Source: Blastococcus sp. TBT05-19 (GTDB lineage: Bacteria; Actinomycetota; Actinomycetes; Mycobacteriales; Geodermatophilaceae). Taken from it: a stretch of DNA of 64,000 nucleotides. This document shows positions 21,047 to 30,056 of this stretch, one piece after another. The stretch spans positions 248,001 to 312,000 of the forward strand of contig NZ_QOHI01000003.1 in assembly GCF_003319095.1 (NCBI RefSeq), given 5' to 3'. Positions within the stretch are counted from its first letter, which is position 1. Every line of letters begins with the position of its first letter. A program made the position numbers and the translations under genes. Under the pieces are notes generated by a model. It was not told where the DNA came from, searched no databases, and saw nothing but the letters and a program-made list of their open reading frames with translations.

Positions 21047-22108
21047 TTGCGCCGAGCGCGGATGACGAAGGCCGCGGCGCTGCTGCTGGCCGGCAGCCTG
21101 GCCCTGGCGGCCTGCGCCAGCGACGAGGAGAGCAGCAGCGCCTCCGGCGGAAGCGGCGGCAGCGGCGGCGGCGAGGACCTGAAGATCGGCCTCGCCTTCG
21201 ACACCGGCGGCCGTGGTGACCAGTCCTTCAACGACTCCGCCGTCGCGGGCGTCGAGGCGGCCATCGAGGAGCTCGGCGGCGAGGTGCAGGAGCTGTCGCC
21301 CAACGACGACGCCTCCAACCGCGGCGAGCTGCTGACCCAGCTGGCGGAGGCCGGCTACAACCCGGTCATCGCCGTCGGCTTCAACTACGACGAGGTCATC
21401 GCCGAGGTCGCGCCGCAGTTCCCCGACACCACCTTCGCGCAGGTCGACGGCTCCAACGCCGACGGCGCCAAGGGTGACAACGTCACCGGCCTCCTCTTCG
21501 CCGAGGAGCAGGGGTCCTTCCTCGCCGGCGTCGCCGCCGCGCTGAAGACCGAGACGAACAACGTCGGCTTCGTCGGTGGCGTCGAGAGCCCGCTGATCGA
21601 GAAGTTCCAGGCCGGCTTCGCCGCTGGTGCCGAGGCCGTGAACCCTGACGTCGAGGTGCAGGTCCAGTACCTGTCCCCGGCCGGTGACTTCAGCGGCTTC
21701 GGTGACCCGCAGAAGGGCAAGCTCGTCGCCCAGGGCATGTACCAGAACGGCGCGGACATCGTCTTCCACGCCGCGGGCGGTTCCGGCGAGGGTGTGTTCG
21801 AGGCGGCCGTCGAGGCCGGCAAGCGGGCCATCGGCGTCGACTCCGACCAGTACCTGACGGCTCCGGCCGACCAGCAGGCCGTGATCATGACCTCGATGCT
21901 CAAGCGCGTCGACAACGCCGTCCAGGCCTTCATCAAGGCCTACGCCGAGGGCGAGGTCGAGGGCGCCACCGACGTCACCAACGACCTGTCCACCGGCGGC
22001 GTCGGCCTGTCCACCTCGGGCGGCTACATCGACGACATCGCCGACCAGATCGAGGAGTTCGAGCAGCAGATCCTCGACGGCGAGATCACGGTTCCCACCA
22101 CCCCGTGA
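21047..22108 (+). CDS. BMP-family nucleoside-binding lipoprotein
   Basis: Extracytoplasmic solute-binding protein of an ABC importer, BMP (PnrA/BmpA-like) family, whose characterised members bind nucleosides. Starting at TTG 21047, six bases after AGGAG, the protein has 353 residues: a basic start, a hydrophobic signal (AAALLLAGSLALAACAS) with lipobox LAAC, a Ser/Gly-rich linker, then the binding domain (IGLAFDTGGRGDQSFNDSA, IAVGFNYDEVI, FVGGVESPLIEKFQAGF, AIGVDSDQYL). An internal ATG at 21062 is the alternative start and would keep the signal peptide. Followed by ATPase and two permeases, then cdd and deoA, the substrate is very likely a nucleoside. Confidence 0.94.
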   Translation: MRRARMTKAAALLLAGSLALAACASDEESSSASGGSGGSGGGEDLKIGLAFDTGGRGDQSFNDSAVAGVEAAIEELGGEVQELSPNDDASNRGELLTQLAEAGYNPVIAVGFNYDEVIAEVAPQFPDTTFAQVDGSNADGAKGDNVTGLLFAEEQGSFLAGVAAALKTETNNVGFVGGVESPLIEKFQAGFAAGAEAVNPDVEVQVQYLSPAGDFSGFGDPQKGKLVAQGMYQNGADIVFHAAGGSGEGVFEAAVEAGKRAIGVDSDQYLTAPADQQAVIMTSMLKRVDNAVQAFIKAYAEGEVEGATDVTNDLSTGGVGLSTSGGYIDDIADQIEEFEQQILDGEITVPTTP

Positions 22109-22113
22109 CACCC

Positions 22114-22145
22114 GGCCGCGGGCCCGCTCCGGCGGGCCCGCGGCC
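22114..22145 (+). terminator. Hairpin 1 after the BMP gene
   Basis: A perfect 14-bp stem (ggccgcgggcccgc / gcgggcccgcggcc) with a tccg loop, starting 6 bases after the stop. There is no T tract, so it may be a partial terminator or an mRNA-stabilising end. Confidence 0.7.
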
Positions 22146-22155
22146 CCGGTCGACC

Positions 22156-22196
22156 CGACGGCGGGTCCGGGCGCACGTCGCCCGGGCCCGCCGTCG
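22156..22196 (+). terminator. Hairpin 2 between BMP and ATPase genes
   Basis: An 18-bp stem (22156-22173 with 22179-22196, one G-T wobble) and 5-base loop, directly after the first hairpin. The remaining 207 bases to the ATPase show only its ribosome binding site. Confidence 0.65.
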
Positions 22197-22403
22197 TGGG
22201 TCGCGGGCCGGGCAGGAGGGCCGCGCGCCACCGCCCCGGCCGGATGCGACATCATGCGGCAGCCGGTTCCCGTGCGGAGCCGGTCCCCGGCCCCGGTCCC
22301 CCCGGGCCGGTCGGTGCCCCGCGGCGGACCCCGCGGGAACCGGGACACAGGAACGGACGTGCGCCGCGCACCAGCGGGACGCACAACGAGGGAGAGGCCC
22401 ACC

Positions 22404-23990
22404 ATGGCCGCAACAGCAGCGCCCGGCGGCGCACCTGCCGCCGACGGCGCACCCGGCGACGGCGTGCCGTACGCGGTCGAGCTGCGCGGGATCACCAAGC
22501 GGTTCCCCGGGGTCGTCGCCAACCGCGACATCGAGCTGCGCGTCCGGCGCGGCGAGGTGCACGCGATCGTCGGCGAGAACGGCGCCGGCAAGTCGACGCT
22601 GATGAAGACCCTGTACGGGATGCACCGTCCCGACGAGGGCACGATCCTGCTCGACGGCCGCGAGACGACGCTGCGCAGCCCCGCCGACGCGATCGCCGCG
22701 GGCATCGGCATGGTCCACCAGCACTTCATGCTGGCCGACAACTTCACGGTCCTGGAGAACATCGTCCTGGGCAGCGAGCCCACCCGGCGCGGCCGGCTCG
22801 ACCGGGCCGAGGCCCGCCGCCGGATCCTGGACATCTCCGACCGCTACGCGCTCAACCTCGACCCCGACGTCCTCGTGGAGGACCTCGGCGTCGGCGACCG
22901 GCAGCGGGTCGAGATCGCCAAGGTCCTCTACCGCGGGGCGACGACGCTGATCCTCGACGAGCCCACGGCGGTGCTCGTGCCGCAGGAGGTCGACGAGCTC
23001 TTCGGCAACCTCGCCGAGCTCAAGCGCGAGGGCCTGACGGTCATGTTCATCTCGCACAAGCTCGACGAGGTGCGGAAGGTCGCCGACTCGATCACCGTGA
23101 TCCGCCGCGGCACCACGGTCGGCACCGCCGACCCGAAGACCACCACCGCGCGCCAGCTCGCCGAGCTCATGGTCGGCTCGGAGCTGCCCTCGCCGGAGAC
23201 GCGCACCTCGACGGTGCGGGAGGCCGCGGTCCTGCAGCTCGACGGGGTCACCGTCGCCGCGCTCACCGGTCGTCCGGCCGTCGACGACGTCGCGCTGACC
23301 GTGCGCGAGGGCGAGGTCGTGGGCATCGCCGGCGTCGAGGGCAACGGTCAGGCCGAGCTCGTCGAGGCGATCATGGGCCTGCGGGCGCTGACCGCCGGCA
23401 GCATCGCCTTCGCCGGCCAGGACGTCAGCGGCTGGAGCACCCGCGCCCGCCGCGAGGGCGGCATCGGCTTCATCCCCGAGGACCGGCACCGCCAGGGCAT
23501 GCTCCTCGAGGCGCCGCTCTGGGAGAACCGCATCCTCGGCCACCAGACCCGCCCGCCGGCGGTCAAGGGGCCCTTCATCGACCGCCGCTCGGCCCGCGCC
23601 GACACCGAGCGGATCATGAGCGAGTACGACGTCCGCGCCCCCGGGCCGGACACGCTGGCGCACGCCCTGTCCGGCGGCAACCAGCAGAAGCTGATCATCG
23701 GGCGCGAGATGAGCGCGGCTCCCAAGCTGCTCATCGCCGCCCATCCCACCCGCGGCGTCGACGTCGGCGCCCAGTCGGCCATCTGGGAGCTGCTCAAGGA
23801 TGCCCGCGCCGAAGGATTGGGGATCCTCTTGATCTCGGCCGACCTCGACGAGCTGATCGGGCTCTCGGACACGCTGCACGTGATGCTGCGCGGCCGGCTC
23901 GTGGCCACGCTGGACCCGGCGTCGCTGACGCCGGAGGAGCTGGGCGGCCACATGACCGGCGCCCACGACGGCTCGGTCGGTGCCGCGTGA
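22404..23990 (+). CDS. Nucleoside ABC importer, duplicated-domain ATPase
   Basis: A 528-residue ATPase with two ABC domains in one chain, as usual for BMP-type and ribose-type importers. Domain 1 (about 25-260) has Walker A GENGAGKST, signature LGVGDRQRVEIAKVL and Walker B LILDEPTAVL. Domain 2 (about 275-510) has a degenerate Walker A (GVEGNGQAEL), a canonical LSGGNQQKLIIGREM signature and the LLIAAHPTRGVDVGA Walker B region. The ATG at 22404 follows GAGGGAGAGG. It ends in a GTGA overlap with the first permease. Confidence 0.93.
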   Translation: MAATAAPGGAPAADGAPGDGVPYAVELRGITKRFPGVVANRDIELRVRRGEVHAIVGENGAGKSTLMKTLYGMHRPDEGTILLDGRETTLRSPADAIAAGIGMVHQHFMLADNFTVLENIVLGSEPTRRGRLDRAEARRRILDISDRYALNLDPDVLVEDLGVGDRQRVEIAKVLYRGATTLILDEPTAVLVPQEVDELFGNLAELKREGLTVMFISHKLDEVRKVADSITVIRRGTTVGTADPKTTTARQLAELMVGSELPSPETRTSTVREAAVLQLDGVTVAALTGRPAVDDVALTVREGEVVGIAGVEGNGQAELVEAIMGLRALTAGSIAFAGQDVSGWSTRARREGGIGFIPEDRHRQGMLLEAPLWENRILGHQTRPPAVKGPFIDRRSARADTERIMSEYDVRAPGPDTLAHALSGGNQQKLIIGREMSAAPKLLIAAHPTRGVDVGAQSAIWELLKDARAEGLGILLISADLDELIGLSDTLHVMLRGRLVATLDPASLTPEELGGHMTGAHDGSVGAA

Positions 23991-25153
23991 CCGCGCTCCG
24001 CCGGCTCGGCACGTCCCTGGCCGCCCCCGCGCTGGCCGTCGTCGTCGCGCTCGTCATCACGACGCTGGTCATCGTGCTGATCGGGCAGAACCCGCTGACC
24101 GCACTGCAGGTGCTGGTCGACTTCGGCGACACCCCGGCCCAGCAGACCCAGGCGATCGTGGTGATCCTCAACCGCGCCGTGCCGCTCTTCCTCGCGGGTT
24201 TGGCGGTCTCGGTCGCCTTCCGCATGGGCCTGTTCAACATCGGCGTCGAGGGCCAGTACCGCATGGCCACCGTCGTCGCCGCGGGCGTGGGCGCGGCCGT
24301 GGTGCTGCCCGGCCCGCTGCACGTGCTGCTGATCATGGTCGTCGCGATGGCGGTGGGCGCCCTGTGGGCCGGCATCGTCGCCGTGCTCAAGGTGACCCGC
24401 GGCGTGAGCGAGGTGATCAGCTCGATCATGCTCAACTTCATCGCGCTGGGCACCGCCTCCTTCCTGCTCACCGGGCCGCTCCGGGGCAGCCCGGAGGGCG
24501 CGTCGATCATCACCACCGAGCGGCTCCCCGCCTCCGCCCAGTTCCCGGCGCTCAACGGGCTCTTCGGCGCGCTGGGCCTCGCCCAGCCGCGCGGCCAGCT
24601 GTTCGGCTTCCTGCTCGTGGCCGTGGTCGTGGGCATCGTGGTCTCGGTGCTGCTCAAGCGCACCCGGTTCGGCTTCGACCTGCGTGCCACGGGCCTCTCG
24701 CCGTCGGCCGCCACGGCCAGCGGGATCGACGCCCGGCGCATGGTCGTCAAGACGATGCTCATCTCCGGCGCGATCGCGGGCCTGATCGGCCTGCCCGACC
24801 TGCTCGGCCGGACCTACAGCTTCGGCACCGAGTTCACCGCCGGGCTCGGCTTCCTCGGCATCGCGGTCGCGCTGCTGGGCCGCAACAGCCCGCTGGGCAT
24901 CGCCTTCGCCGCGCTGCTGTTCGCCTTCCTCGACCGGGCCGCGGTGCCGCTGCAGTTCGCCGACATCCCCGCCTCGGTGGTCACGATCATCCAGGGCACG
25001 ATCGTGCTCTCGGTCGTCATCGCCAACGAGGTCTCCCGGCAGGTCACCAAGCGTCGCGCCGGACGGCAGAGCGGCCAGGCCACGCCGCCGGCCGCGGACG
25101 CCACCGGTCCCGCCGGCACCCGCATCGACGCGCGACAGGAGGCGGGGGCATGA
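23987..25153 (+). CDS. Nucleoside ABC importer permease 1
   Basis: A 388-residue BPD_transp_2-type permease with about ten helices. The family motif NIGVEGQYRMATVVAAG lies near residue 85 and the cytoplasmic coupling region SEVISSIMLNFIALG near 145. The first ~30 residues are an uncleaved hydrophobic anchor. It starts at GTG 23987 inside the ATPase stop (GTGA). Its stop overlaps the ATG of a 20-codon reading frame that itself ends in the start of permease 2. The hydrophilic C-terminal tail (~35 residues, Pro/Ala-rich) is unremarkable. Confidence 0.92.
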   Translation: MTALRRLGTSLAAPALAVVVALVITTLVIVLIGQNPLTALQVLVDFGDTPAQQTQAIVVILNRAVPLFLAGLAVSVAFRMGLFNIGVEGQYRMATVVAAGVGAAVVLPGPLHVLLIMVVAMAVGALWAGIVAVLKVTRGVSEVISSIMLNFIALGTASFLLTGPLRGSPEGASIITTERLPASAQFPALNGLFGALGLAQPRGQLFGFLLVAVVVGIVVSVLLKRTRFGFDLRATGLSPSAATASGIDARRMVVKTMLISGAIAGLIGLPDLLGRTYSFGTEFTAGLGFLGIAVALLGRNSPLGIAFAALLFAFLDRAAVPLQFADIPASVVTIIQGTIVLSVVIANEVSRQVTKRRAGRQSGQATPPAADATGPAGTRIDARQEAGA

Positions 25154-25212
25154 ACGCACCCCACGAAATCGCTCCGCTGGCGCTCCACGATCCCGCAGGG
25201 ACCCCGCGATGA
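25150..25212 (+). CDS. 20-codon reading frame bridging the two permease genes
   Basis: An ATG at 25150 overlaps the stop of permease 1 (ATGA), reads MNAPHEIAPLALHDPAGTPR, and its TGA (25210-25212) overlaps the ATG of permease 2 (ATGA). It exactly fills the 55-base gap, so ribosomes could pass from one permease to the next by re-initiation. Whether the peptide matters or is made is unknown. It has no hydrophobic segment and no recognised family. Confidence 0.35.
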   Translation: MNAPHEIAPLALHDPAGTPR

Positions 25213-26486
25213 CCGCGACCACCGCACCCACCAAGGCCACCGGCCGGGGTCCGCTGACCGAGCTGCTGCTCGGCGGCGGCCGGGCCCGGCGCATCACCTG
25301 GATGTTCGTCGGGCTGATGCTGCTCATGTCCGCCGTCCGGGTCATCTCCGGCGAGCAGGCGCTGACGTCGTCGTCGACGTTCGCCGCGGCGCTGCTGCTG
25401 GCCGTCCCGATCGGCCTCGCCGCGCTCGGCGGTCTGTTCTCCGAGCGCGCGGGCGTGGTCAACATCGGCCTCGAGGGCATGATGATCCTCGGCACCTGGG
25501 GCGCCGGCTGGGCCGGCTACCAGTGGGGCTGGGCGGCCGCGCTGATCGGCGGCGCGGTGTTCGGTGCCGTCGGTGGCCTGCTGCACGCGGTCGCGACCGT
25601 GACCTTCGGCGTGGACCACGTGGTCTCCGGCGTCGCGATCAACATCCTGGCCGAGGGCGTCGTCCGCTTCCTCTCCGAGCTGCTGTACGCCGGTGCCGCC
25701 AGCGGCGGTGGCGTCACCCAGTCGCCGTCGCTGTCCAGCCGGCCACCGAGCTTCTCGCTGCCGGTGCTCTCCTCCGGACCCGACCTGCTCGGGGACCTCG
25801 AACGGCAGCAGTGGTTCCTGCTGTCCGACGTCGCCGGACTGCTGCGCGGCCTCACCAGCGGCGTCGGCGTCCTGACGGTCCTGGCCGTCCTGCTGGTGCC
25901 GGCGACCTACCTGCTGCTGTGGCGCACCGCGTTCGGTCTGCGGTTGCGCTCGTGCGGTGAGAACCCGGCGGCCGCCGACTCGCTCGGCGTGCCGGTGAAC
26001 CGGCTCAAGTACATCGCGGTGATCATCTCCGGCGCCCTGGCCGGCCTCGGCGGTGTCTTCCTGGTGTTCGTCGCCAACATCTACCGCGAGGGCCAGACCG
26101 GTGGTCGTGGCTTCATCGGCCTCGCCGCGCTGATCTTCGGCAACTGGCGTCCGGGTGGCCTGGCCGCGGGTGCCGGGCTCTTCGGCTTCGCCGACGGTCT
26201 GCAGCTGCGCAGCCGAGGCGCCGTCGTCGCCCTGCTCCTGCTGCTGGCCCTGCTGCTCGCCGTCGTGGCGGTCCTGCAGGCCCGGCGCGGCAAGCTGCTG
26301 CAGGCGGCCTTCGCCGGCGCGTTCGCCGGCCTGAGCCTGATCGGCTTCCTGACCATCGAGGAGCTGCCCGAGGGCATCGTCTCCTTCACCCCGCACCTGA
26401 TCACGCTGCTCGTGCTCTCGCTGGCCTCGCAACGGCTGCGGATGCCGAAGGCCGACGGGCTCGTGTACCGACGAGGAGAGCACTAG
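25209..26486 (+). CDS. Nucleoside ABC importer permease 2
   Basis: The second BPD_transp_2-type permease, 425 residues, with the family motif ERAGVVNIGLEGMMILGTWGAG near residue 75 and the coupling segment HVVSGVAINILAEGVVRFL near 137. It has an insertion of about 45 residues between helices (ASGGGVTQSPSLSSRPPSF and following) and about ten helices overall. AGGGA precedes the ATG at 25209. The stop TAG shares its last base with the GTG of cdd, so uptake and the first catabolic enzyme are translationally coupled. Confidence 0.92.
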   Translation: MTATTAPTKATGRGPLTELLLGGGRARRITWMFVGLMLLMSAVRVISGEQALTSSSTFAAALLLAVPIGLAALGGLFSERAGVVNIGLEGMMILGTWGAGWAGYQWGWAAALIGGAVFGAVGGLLHAVATVTFGVDHVVSGVAINILAEGVVRFLSELLYAGAASGGGVTQSPSLSSRPPSFSLPVLSSGPDLLGDLERQQWFLLSDVAGLLRGLTSGVGVLTVLAVLLVPATYLLLWRTAFGLRLRSCGENPAAADSLGVPVNRLKYIAVIISGALAGLGGVFLVFVANIYREGQTGGRGFIGLAALIFGNWRPGGLAAGAGLFGFADGLQLRSRGAVVALLLLLALLLAVVAVLQARRGKLLQAAFAGAFAGLSLIGFLTIEELPEGIVSFTPHLITLLVLSLASQRLRMPKADGLVYRRGEH

Positions 26487-26899
26487 TGACCGTGGACTGG
26501 GACGCGCTGCGCGCCGCCGCCCGCGAGGCGATGACGCACGCCTACGCCCCCTACTCGAAGTTCCCGGTGGGGGTGGCCGGGCTGGTGGACGACGGGCGCG
26601 TGGTCACCGGCTGCAACGTCGAGAACGCCTCGTACGGCCTCGGGTTGTGCGCCGAGTGCGGCATGGTCAGCGACCTGGCCCGCACCGGCGGCGGCACGCT
26701 GGTCGCCGTCGCGTGCGTGGGTGGTGACGGGCAGCCGCTCATGCCGTGCGGTCGGTGCCGGCAGCTGCTGTGGGAGCACGGCGGCGCGGACATGCTCATC
26801 GAGACCGTGTCGCTGGGGATCGTGCCGATGCGCGAGGTGCTGCCCGACGCCTTCGGCCCCGACGACCTGGTCGCCGCGGCCGAGCGGGGGCAGGGCTGA
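26486..26899 (+). CDS. cdd: Cytidine deaminase
   Basis: Deaminates cytidine and deoxycytidine to uridine and deoxyuridine. The 137-residue protein is the small homotetrameric zinc type: substrate motif GCNVENASYGLGLCAE (with the catalytic Glu and first zinc Cys) at about residues 45-60 and PCGRCRQLL near 90 supplying the other two zinc cysteines. GTG 26486 overlaps the permease stop by one base, and GAGGAG lies 8 bases upstream. It overlaps deoA by one base. Together with deoA it processes imported pyrimidine nucleosides. Confidence 0.96.
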   Translation: MTVDWDALRAAAREAMTHAYAPYSKFPVGVAGLVDDGRVVTGCNVENASYGLGLCAECGMVSDLARTGGGTLVAVACVGGDGQPLMPCGRCRQLLWEHGGADMLIETVSLGIVPMREVLPDAFGPDDLVAAAERGQG

Positions 26900-28179
26900 T
26901 GGCCGCGTTCGACGCCATCGACGTCATCCGCACCAAGCGGAACGGCGGGCAGCTCCCGGGCGACCAGATCCGCTGGATCATCGACGCCTACACGCAGGGC
27001 ACCGTGCCCGACGAGCAGATCAGCGCGCTGCTCATGGCGGTGTTCTTCCGGGGCATGGCGCCCGACGAGCTCGCCGCCTGGACCCAGGCGATGATCGACT
27101 CCGGCGAGCGCAAGGACCTGTCGCCGCTGGGCCGGCCGACCGCCGACAAGCACTCCACCGGCGGCGTCGGCGACAAGATCACCCTGCCCCTGGCGCCGCT
27201 CGTGGCCGCCTGCGGCGTCGCGGTGCCGCAGCTGTCGGGCCGGGGCCTGGGCCACACCGGCGGCACGCTGGACAAGCTCGAGGCGATCCCCGGCTGGCGG
27301 GCGGACGTGCACGAGGAGGCGTACCTCCAGCAGCTGCGCGACGTCGGTGCGGTCATCTGCGCGGCCGGTCACGACCTGGCGCCGGCGGACAAGAAGCTCT
27401 ACGCGCTGCGCGACGTCACCGGCACGGTCGAGTCGATCCCGCTGATCGCCAGCTCGATCATGAGCAAGAAGATCGCCGAGGGCGCCGACGCGCTGGTCCT
27501 CGACGTCAAGACCGGCTCGGGCGCCTTCATGAAGAGCGCCGACGACGCCCGCACCCTGGCCCGCACGATGGTGGGCCTGGGCGAGGCGGCCGGGGTGCGG
27601 ACCGTGGCCCTGGTGACGGCGATGGACCGCCCGCTGGGCCGCACCGCCGGGAACGCCGTCGAGGTCGCGGAGTCCGTCGAGGTCCTCGCCGGAGGAGGCC
27701 CGGCCGACGTCGTCGAGCTGACCCTGGCCCTGGCCCGCGAGATGCTGGCCGGCGTCGGGCGGGACGACGTCGATCCCGCGGACGCCCTGCGCGACGGGCG
27801 GGCCATGGACGTGTGGCGCCGGATGATCGCCGCCCAGGGCGGGGACCCCGACGCCCCGCTGCCGAAGCCTGCCGAGACGCACGTCGTGACCGCGCCGGCC
27901 ACCGGCACCCTGACCCGGCTGGACGCCTACGCGCTGGGCGTCGCCGCCTGGCGGCTGGGCGCGGGCCGGGCGCGCAAGGAGGACCCGGTGCAGGCCGCGG
28001 CCGGCATCACCTGGACCGCCGGGGTGGGGGAGCAGGTGACCGCCGGGCAGCCCCTGCTGGAGCTGCAGACCGACGACGTCGACCGCATCCCGCGGGCGCT
28101 CGAGGCGCTCGAGGGCGCCATCGGCGTGGACACCGACGACCGGCCGCTGCCGCTGATCCTGGAGAAGATCACGGGCTGA
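26899..28179 (+). CDS. deoA: Thymidine phosphorylase
   Basis: Phosphorolyses thymidine and deoxyuridine (and possibly uridine) to base and (deoxy)ribose-1-phosphate. The 426-residue protein carries the family signature around KHSTGGVGDKITL (near residue 82), the phosphate-binding SGRGLGHTGGTLDKLE near 115, and the MSKKIAEGADALVLDVKTGSGAFM block near 190. It starts one base inside cdd. Its product would feed the phosphohexomutase-family and DeoC enzymes encoded further along the window. Confidence 0.95.
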   Translation: MAAFDAIDVIRTKRNGGQLPGDQIRWIIDAYTQGTVPDEQISALLMAVFFRGMAPDELAAWTQAMIDSGERKDLSPLGRPTADKHSTGGVGDKITLPLAPLVAACGVAVPQLSGRGLGHTGGTLDKLEAIPGWRADVHEEAYLQQLRDVGAVICAAGHDLAPADKKLYALRDVTGTVESIPLIASSIMSKKIAEGADALVLDVKTGSGAFMKSADDARTLARTMVGLGEAAGVRTVALVTAMDRPLGRTAGNAVEVAESVEVLAGGGPADVVELTLALAREMLAGVGRDDVDPADALRDGRAMDVWRRMIAAQGGDPDAPLPKPAETHVVTAPATGTLTRLDAYALGVAAWRLGAGRARKEDPVQAAAGITWTAGVGEQVTAGQPLLELQTDDVDRIPRALEALEGAIGVDTDDRPLPLILEKITG

Positions 28180-28195
28180 TCTGGTCGCGCCGAGT

Positions 28196-28212
28196 GGGCC
28201 CCGGAGGGGTCC
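28196..28212 (+). terminator. Possible weak terminator after deoA
   Basis: A 7-bp stem (gggcccc / ggggtcc, one G-T pair) with a gga loop 16 bases after the stop. The following ~85 bases to the next promoter show nothing further. Confidence 0.4.
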
Positions 28213-28298
28213 GCGCAGGCACGACGCAGCGGCTCAGCGGCGGTCGGGACGGCACGTCGTCGCGGTGCGGCCCGGAGGGTCGCGGTGGACATGGGGGA

Positions 28299-28304
28299 GA
28301 CTGT
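28299..28304 (+). promoter_or_regulatory. Leaderless -10 box for the ABC exporter (GACTGT)
   Basis: GACTGT lies 6 bases before the GTG at 28311 with no Shine-Dalgarno. It is the same core as the TACTGT box before purN. Confidence 0.4.
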
Positions 28305-28310
28305 TACCTC

Positions 28311-29219
28311 GTGACGAGTTCCTCCGCGGCCACCGTGGTCAGCGACCGGCCGAAGCCCGGTGATCCGCTGGACCCCGACGCCGCGATCTCCATCCGCGGC
28401 CTGGTCAAGCGGTACGGCGACTTCACCGCCGTCGACGGGCTCGACCTGGACATCCACCGCGGCGAGATCTTCGCCCTGCTCGGCCCCAACGGCGCCGGCA
28501 AGACGACGACGGTGGAGATCTGCGAGGGCTACCGCGGCCGCGACGCCGGCGACGTCCGCGTGCTGGGCGTGGACCCCGCCGCCGGCGCACGCGCGTGGAA
28601 GGCCCGGCTGGGCATCGTGCTGCAGTCCAACGGGGGCGACAGCCAGCTCACCGTGCGCGAGCTGGTGCGCGCGCAGGCGTCGTACTACCCCGATCCCCGC
28701 GACGTGGACGAGGTCCTCGAGCTCGTCGGGCTGACCGAGAAGGCGCGGGTGCGCTCGCGCACGCTCTCCGGTGGCCAGCGGCGCCGGCTGGACGTCGCCC
28801 TGGGCATCGTCGGCCGCCCCGCGCTGCTCTTCCTCGACGAGCCGACCACGGGCTTCGACCCGGAGGCCCGCCGCCAGTTCTGGTCGCTGATCCGCTCGCT
28901 GCGCGACCTCGGCACGACGATGCTGCTCACCACGCACTACCTGGACGAGGCCGAGGCGCTGGCCGACCGCGTCGGCGTGATCACCTCCGGGCGGCTGGCC
29001 GCGGTCGCGGTGCCCAGCGCCCTCGGCGGCCGGGAGTCGGCGCCGGCGGTGGTCAGCTGGACCGAGGACGGCGTCCGGCGGACCGAGGCGACCGCCACGC
29101 CCACCGCGCTCGTGCGCGACCTGGCCGCCCGCTTCGACGGCGAGGTGCCCGACCTGGCCGTGGCCCGGCCCACCCTCGAGGACGTGTACCTGCAGATGAT
29201 CGGGGAGGCCGGCCGATGA
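28311..29219 (+). CDS. ABC-2 type exporter ATPase
   Basis: A 302-residue ATPase of the drug/antibiotic exporter (DrrA-like) class, with Walker A GPNGAGKTTT near residue 62, signature TLSGGQRRRLDVALG near 150, Walker B LLFLDEPTTGFDPEAR near 172, and an H-loop in LLTTHYLDEAEAL. The C-terminal ~70 residues are the usual regulatory tail of this group. It overlaps the permease gene by ATGA. The substrate is unknown. The proteins show no specific hint. Confidence 0.9.
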   Translation: MTSSSAATVVSDRPKPGDPLDPDAAISIRGLVKRYGDFTAVDGLDLDIHRGEIFALLGPNGAGKTTTVEICEGYRGRDAGDVRVLGVDPAAGARAWKARLGIVLQSNGGDSQLTVRELVRAQASYYPDPRDVDEVLELVGLTEKARVRSRTLSGGQRRRLDVALGIVGRPALLFLDEPTTGFDPEARRQFWSLIRSLRDLGTTMLLTTHYLDEAEALADRVGVITSGRLAAVAVPSALGGRESAPAVVSWTEDGVRRTEATATPTALVRDLAARFDGEVPDLAVARPTLEDVYLQMIGEAGR

Positions 29220-30046
29220 GCGCCGTGCGCCAGCAGCCCGGCGACCGGACGGCGCTGCCCTCGCTCGCGTCGGTCTACCGCTCCCGCGCGTCGGTGGAGC
29301 TCAAGGAGTTCTTCCGGCAGCGCGAGTCGGTGGTCTTCACGCTGATGCTGCCGGTGCTGCTGCTGGTCGTCTTCGGTGCGGTGCTGAACTTCGACCTCGG
29401 GTCGGGGGTCAGCTTCACCCAGTACTTCATGGCCGGGATCATCGCCGCCGGCATCCTCGGCGCCAGCCTGCAGAACATGGCCATCAGCATCGCCACCGAG
29501 CGGTCCGACGGAACGCTGAAGCACCTGGCCGGCAGCCCCATGCCGCGCAGCGCCTTCTTCGTCGGCAAGGTCGTGCAGGTCCTCGCCGTGACCCTCGCCA
29601 TCATCGCCGTGCTCCTCCTGATCGGCGTCGTCTTCTACGGCATCGACCTGCCCTCGGGCGCCGACTGGCTGACCTTCGCCTGGGTCACCGCGCTCGGCGC
29701 GGCCGCCTGCACGTTGCTGGGCATCGCGATCTCGAGCCTGGCGAAGAACGGGCGCTCGGCGTCGGCCACGGTCACGCCGTTCGCGCTGCTGCTCCAGTTC
29801 ATCTCGGGGGTCTTCTTCCAGTTCAGCGAGATCCCGACCTGGATGCAGACCGTGGCCTCGTTCTTCCCGCTCAAGTGGATGGCCCAGGGGCTGCGCTCGG
29901 TGTTCCTCCCCGACGCGCTGACCGCCGCGGAGCCGGCCGGAAGCTGGGAGCTGGGGCGGGTGGCGCTGGTCCTCGGGGCGTGGTGCATCGCAGGACTGGT
30001 GCTGTGCGTGCTGACCTTCCGCTGGCAGGACCGCGGCTCCGACTAG
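29216..30046 (+). CDS. ABC-2 type exporter permease
   Basis: A 276-residue membrane protein with six predicted helices and the ABC-2 architecture: amphipathic N-terminus (ASVELKEFFRQRESVVFTLMLPVLLL), a central ERSDGTLKHLAGSPMPRSAFF cytoplasmic segment near 95-115, and the helix-breaking PLKWMAQGLRSVF region near 225. It pairs with the ATPase immediately upstream (ATGA overlap), so the transporter is probably two of each subunit. A role in exporting a lipid, toxin or drug is possible. Confidence 0.9.
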   Translation: MSAVRQQPGDRTALPSLASVYRSRASVELKEFFRQRESVVFTLMLPVLLLVVFGAVLNFDLGSGVSFTQYFMAGIIAAGILGASLQNMAISIATERSDGTLKHLAGSPMPRSAFFVGKVVQVLAVTLAIIAVLLLIGVVFYGIDLPSGADWLTFAWVTALGAAACTLLGIAISSLAKNGRSASATVTPFALLLQFISGVFFQFSEIPTWMQTVASFFPLKWMAQGLRSVFLPDALTAAEPAGSWELGRVALVLGAWCIAGLVLCVLTFRWQDRGSD

Positions 30047-30056
30047 TCCCGGTCGT

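Noticed and set aside
23300..23400. Degenerate Walker A in the second domain of the nucleoside ATPase
   Set aside because: A weak second nucleotide site is typical of duplicated ATPases of this importer class.
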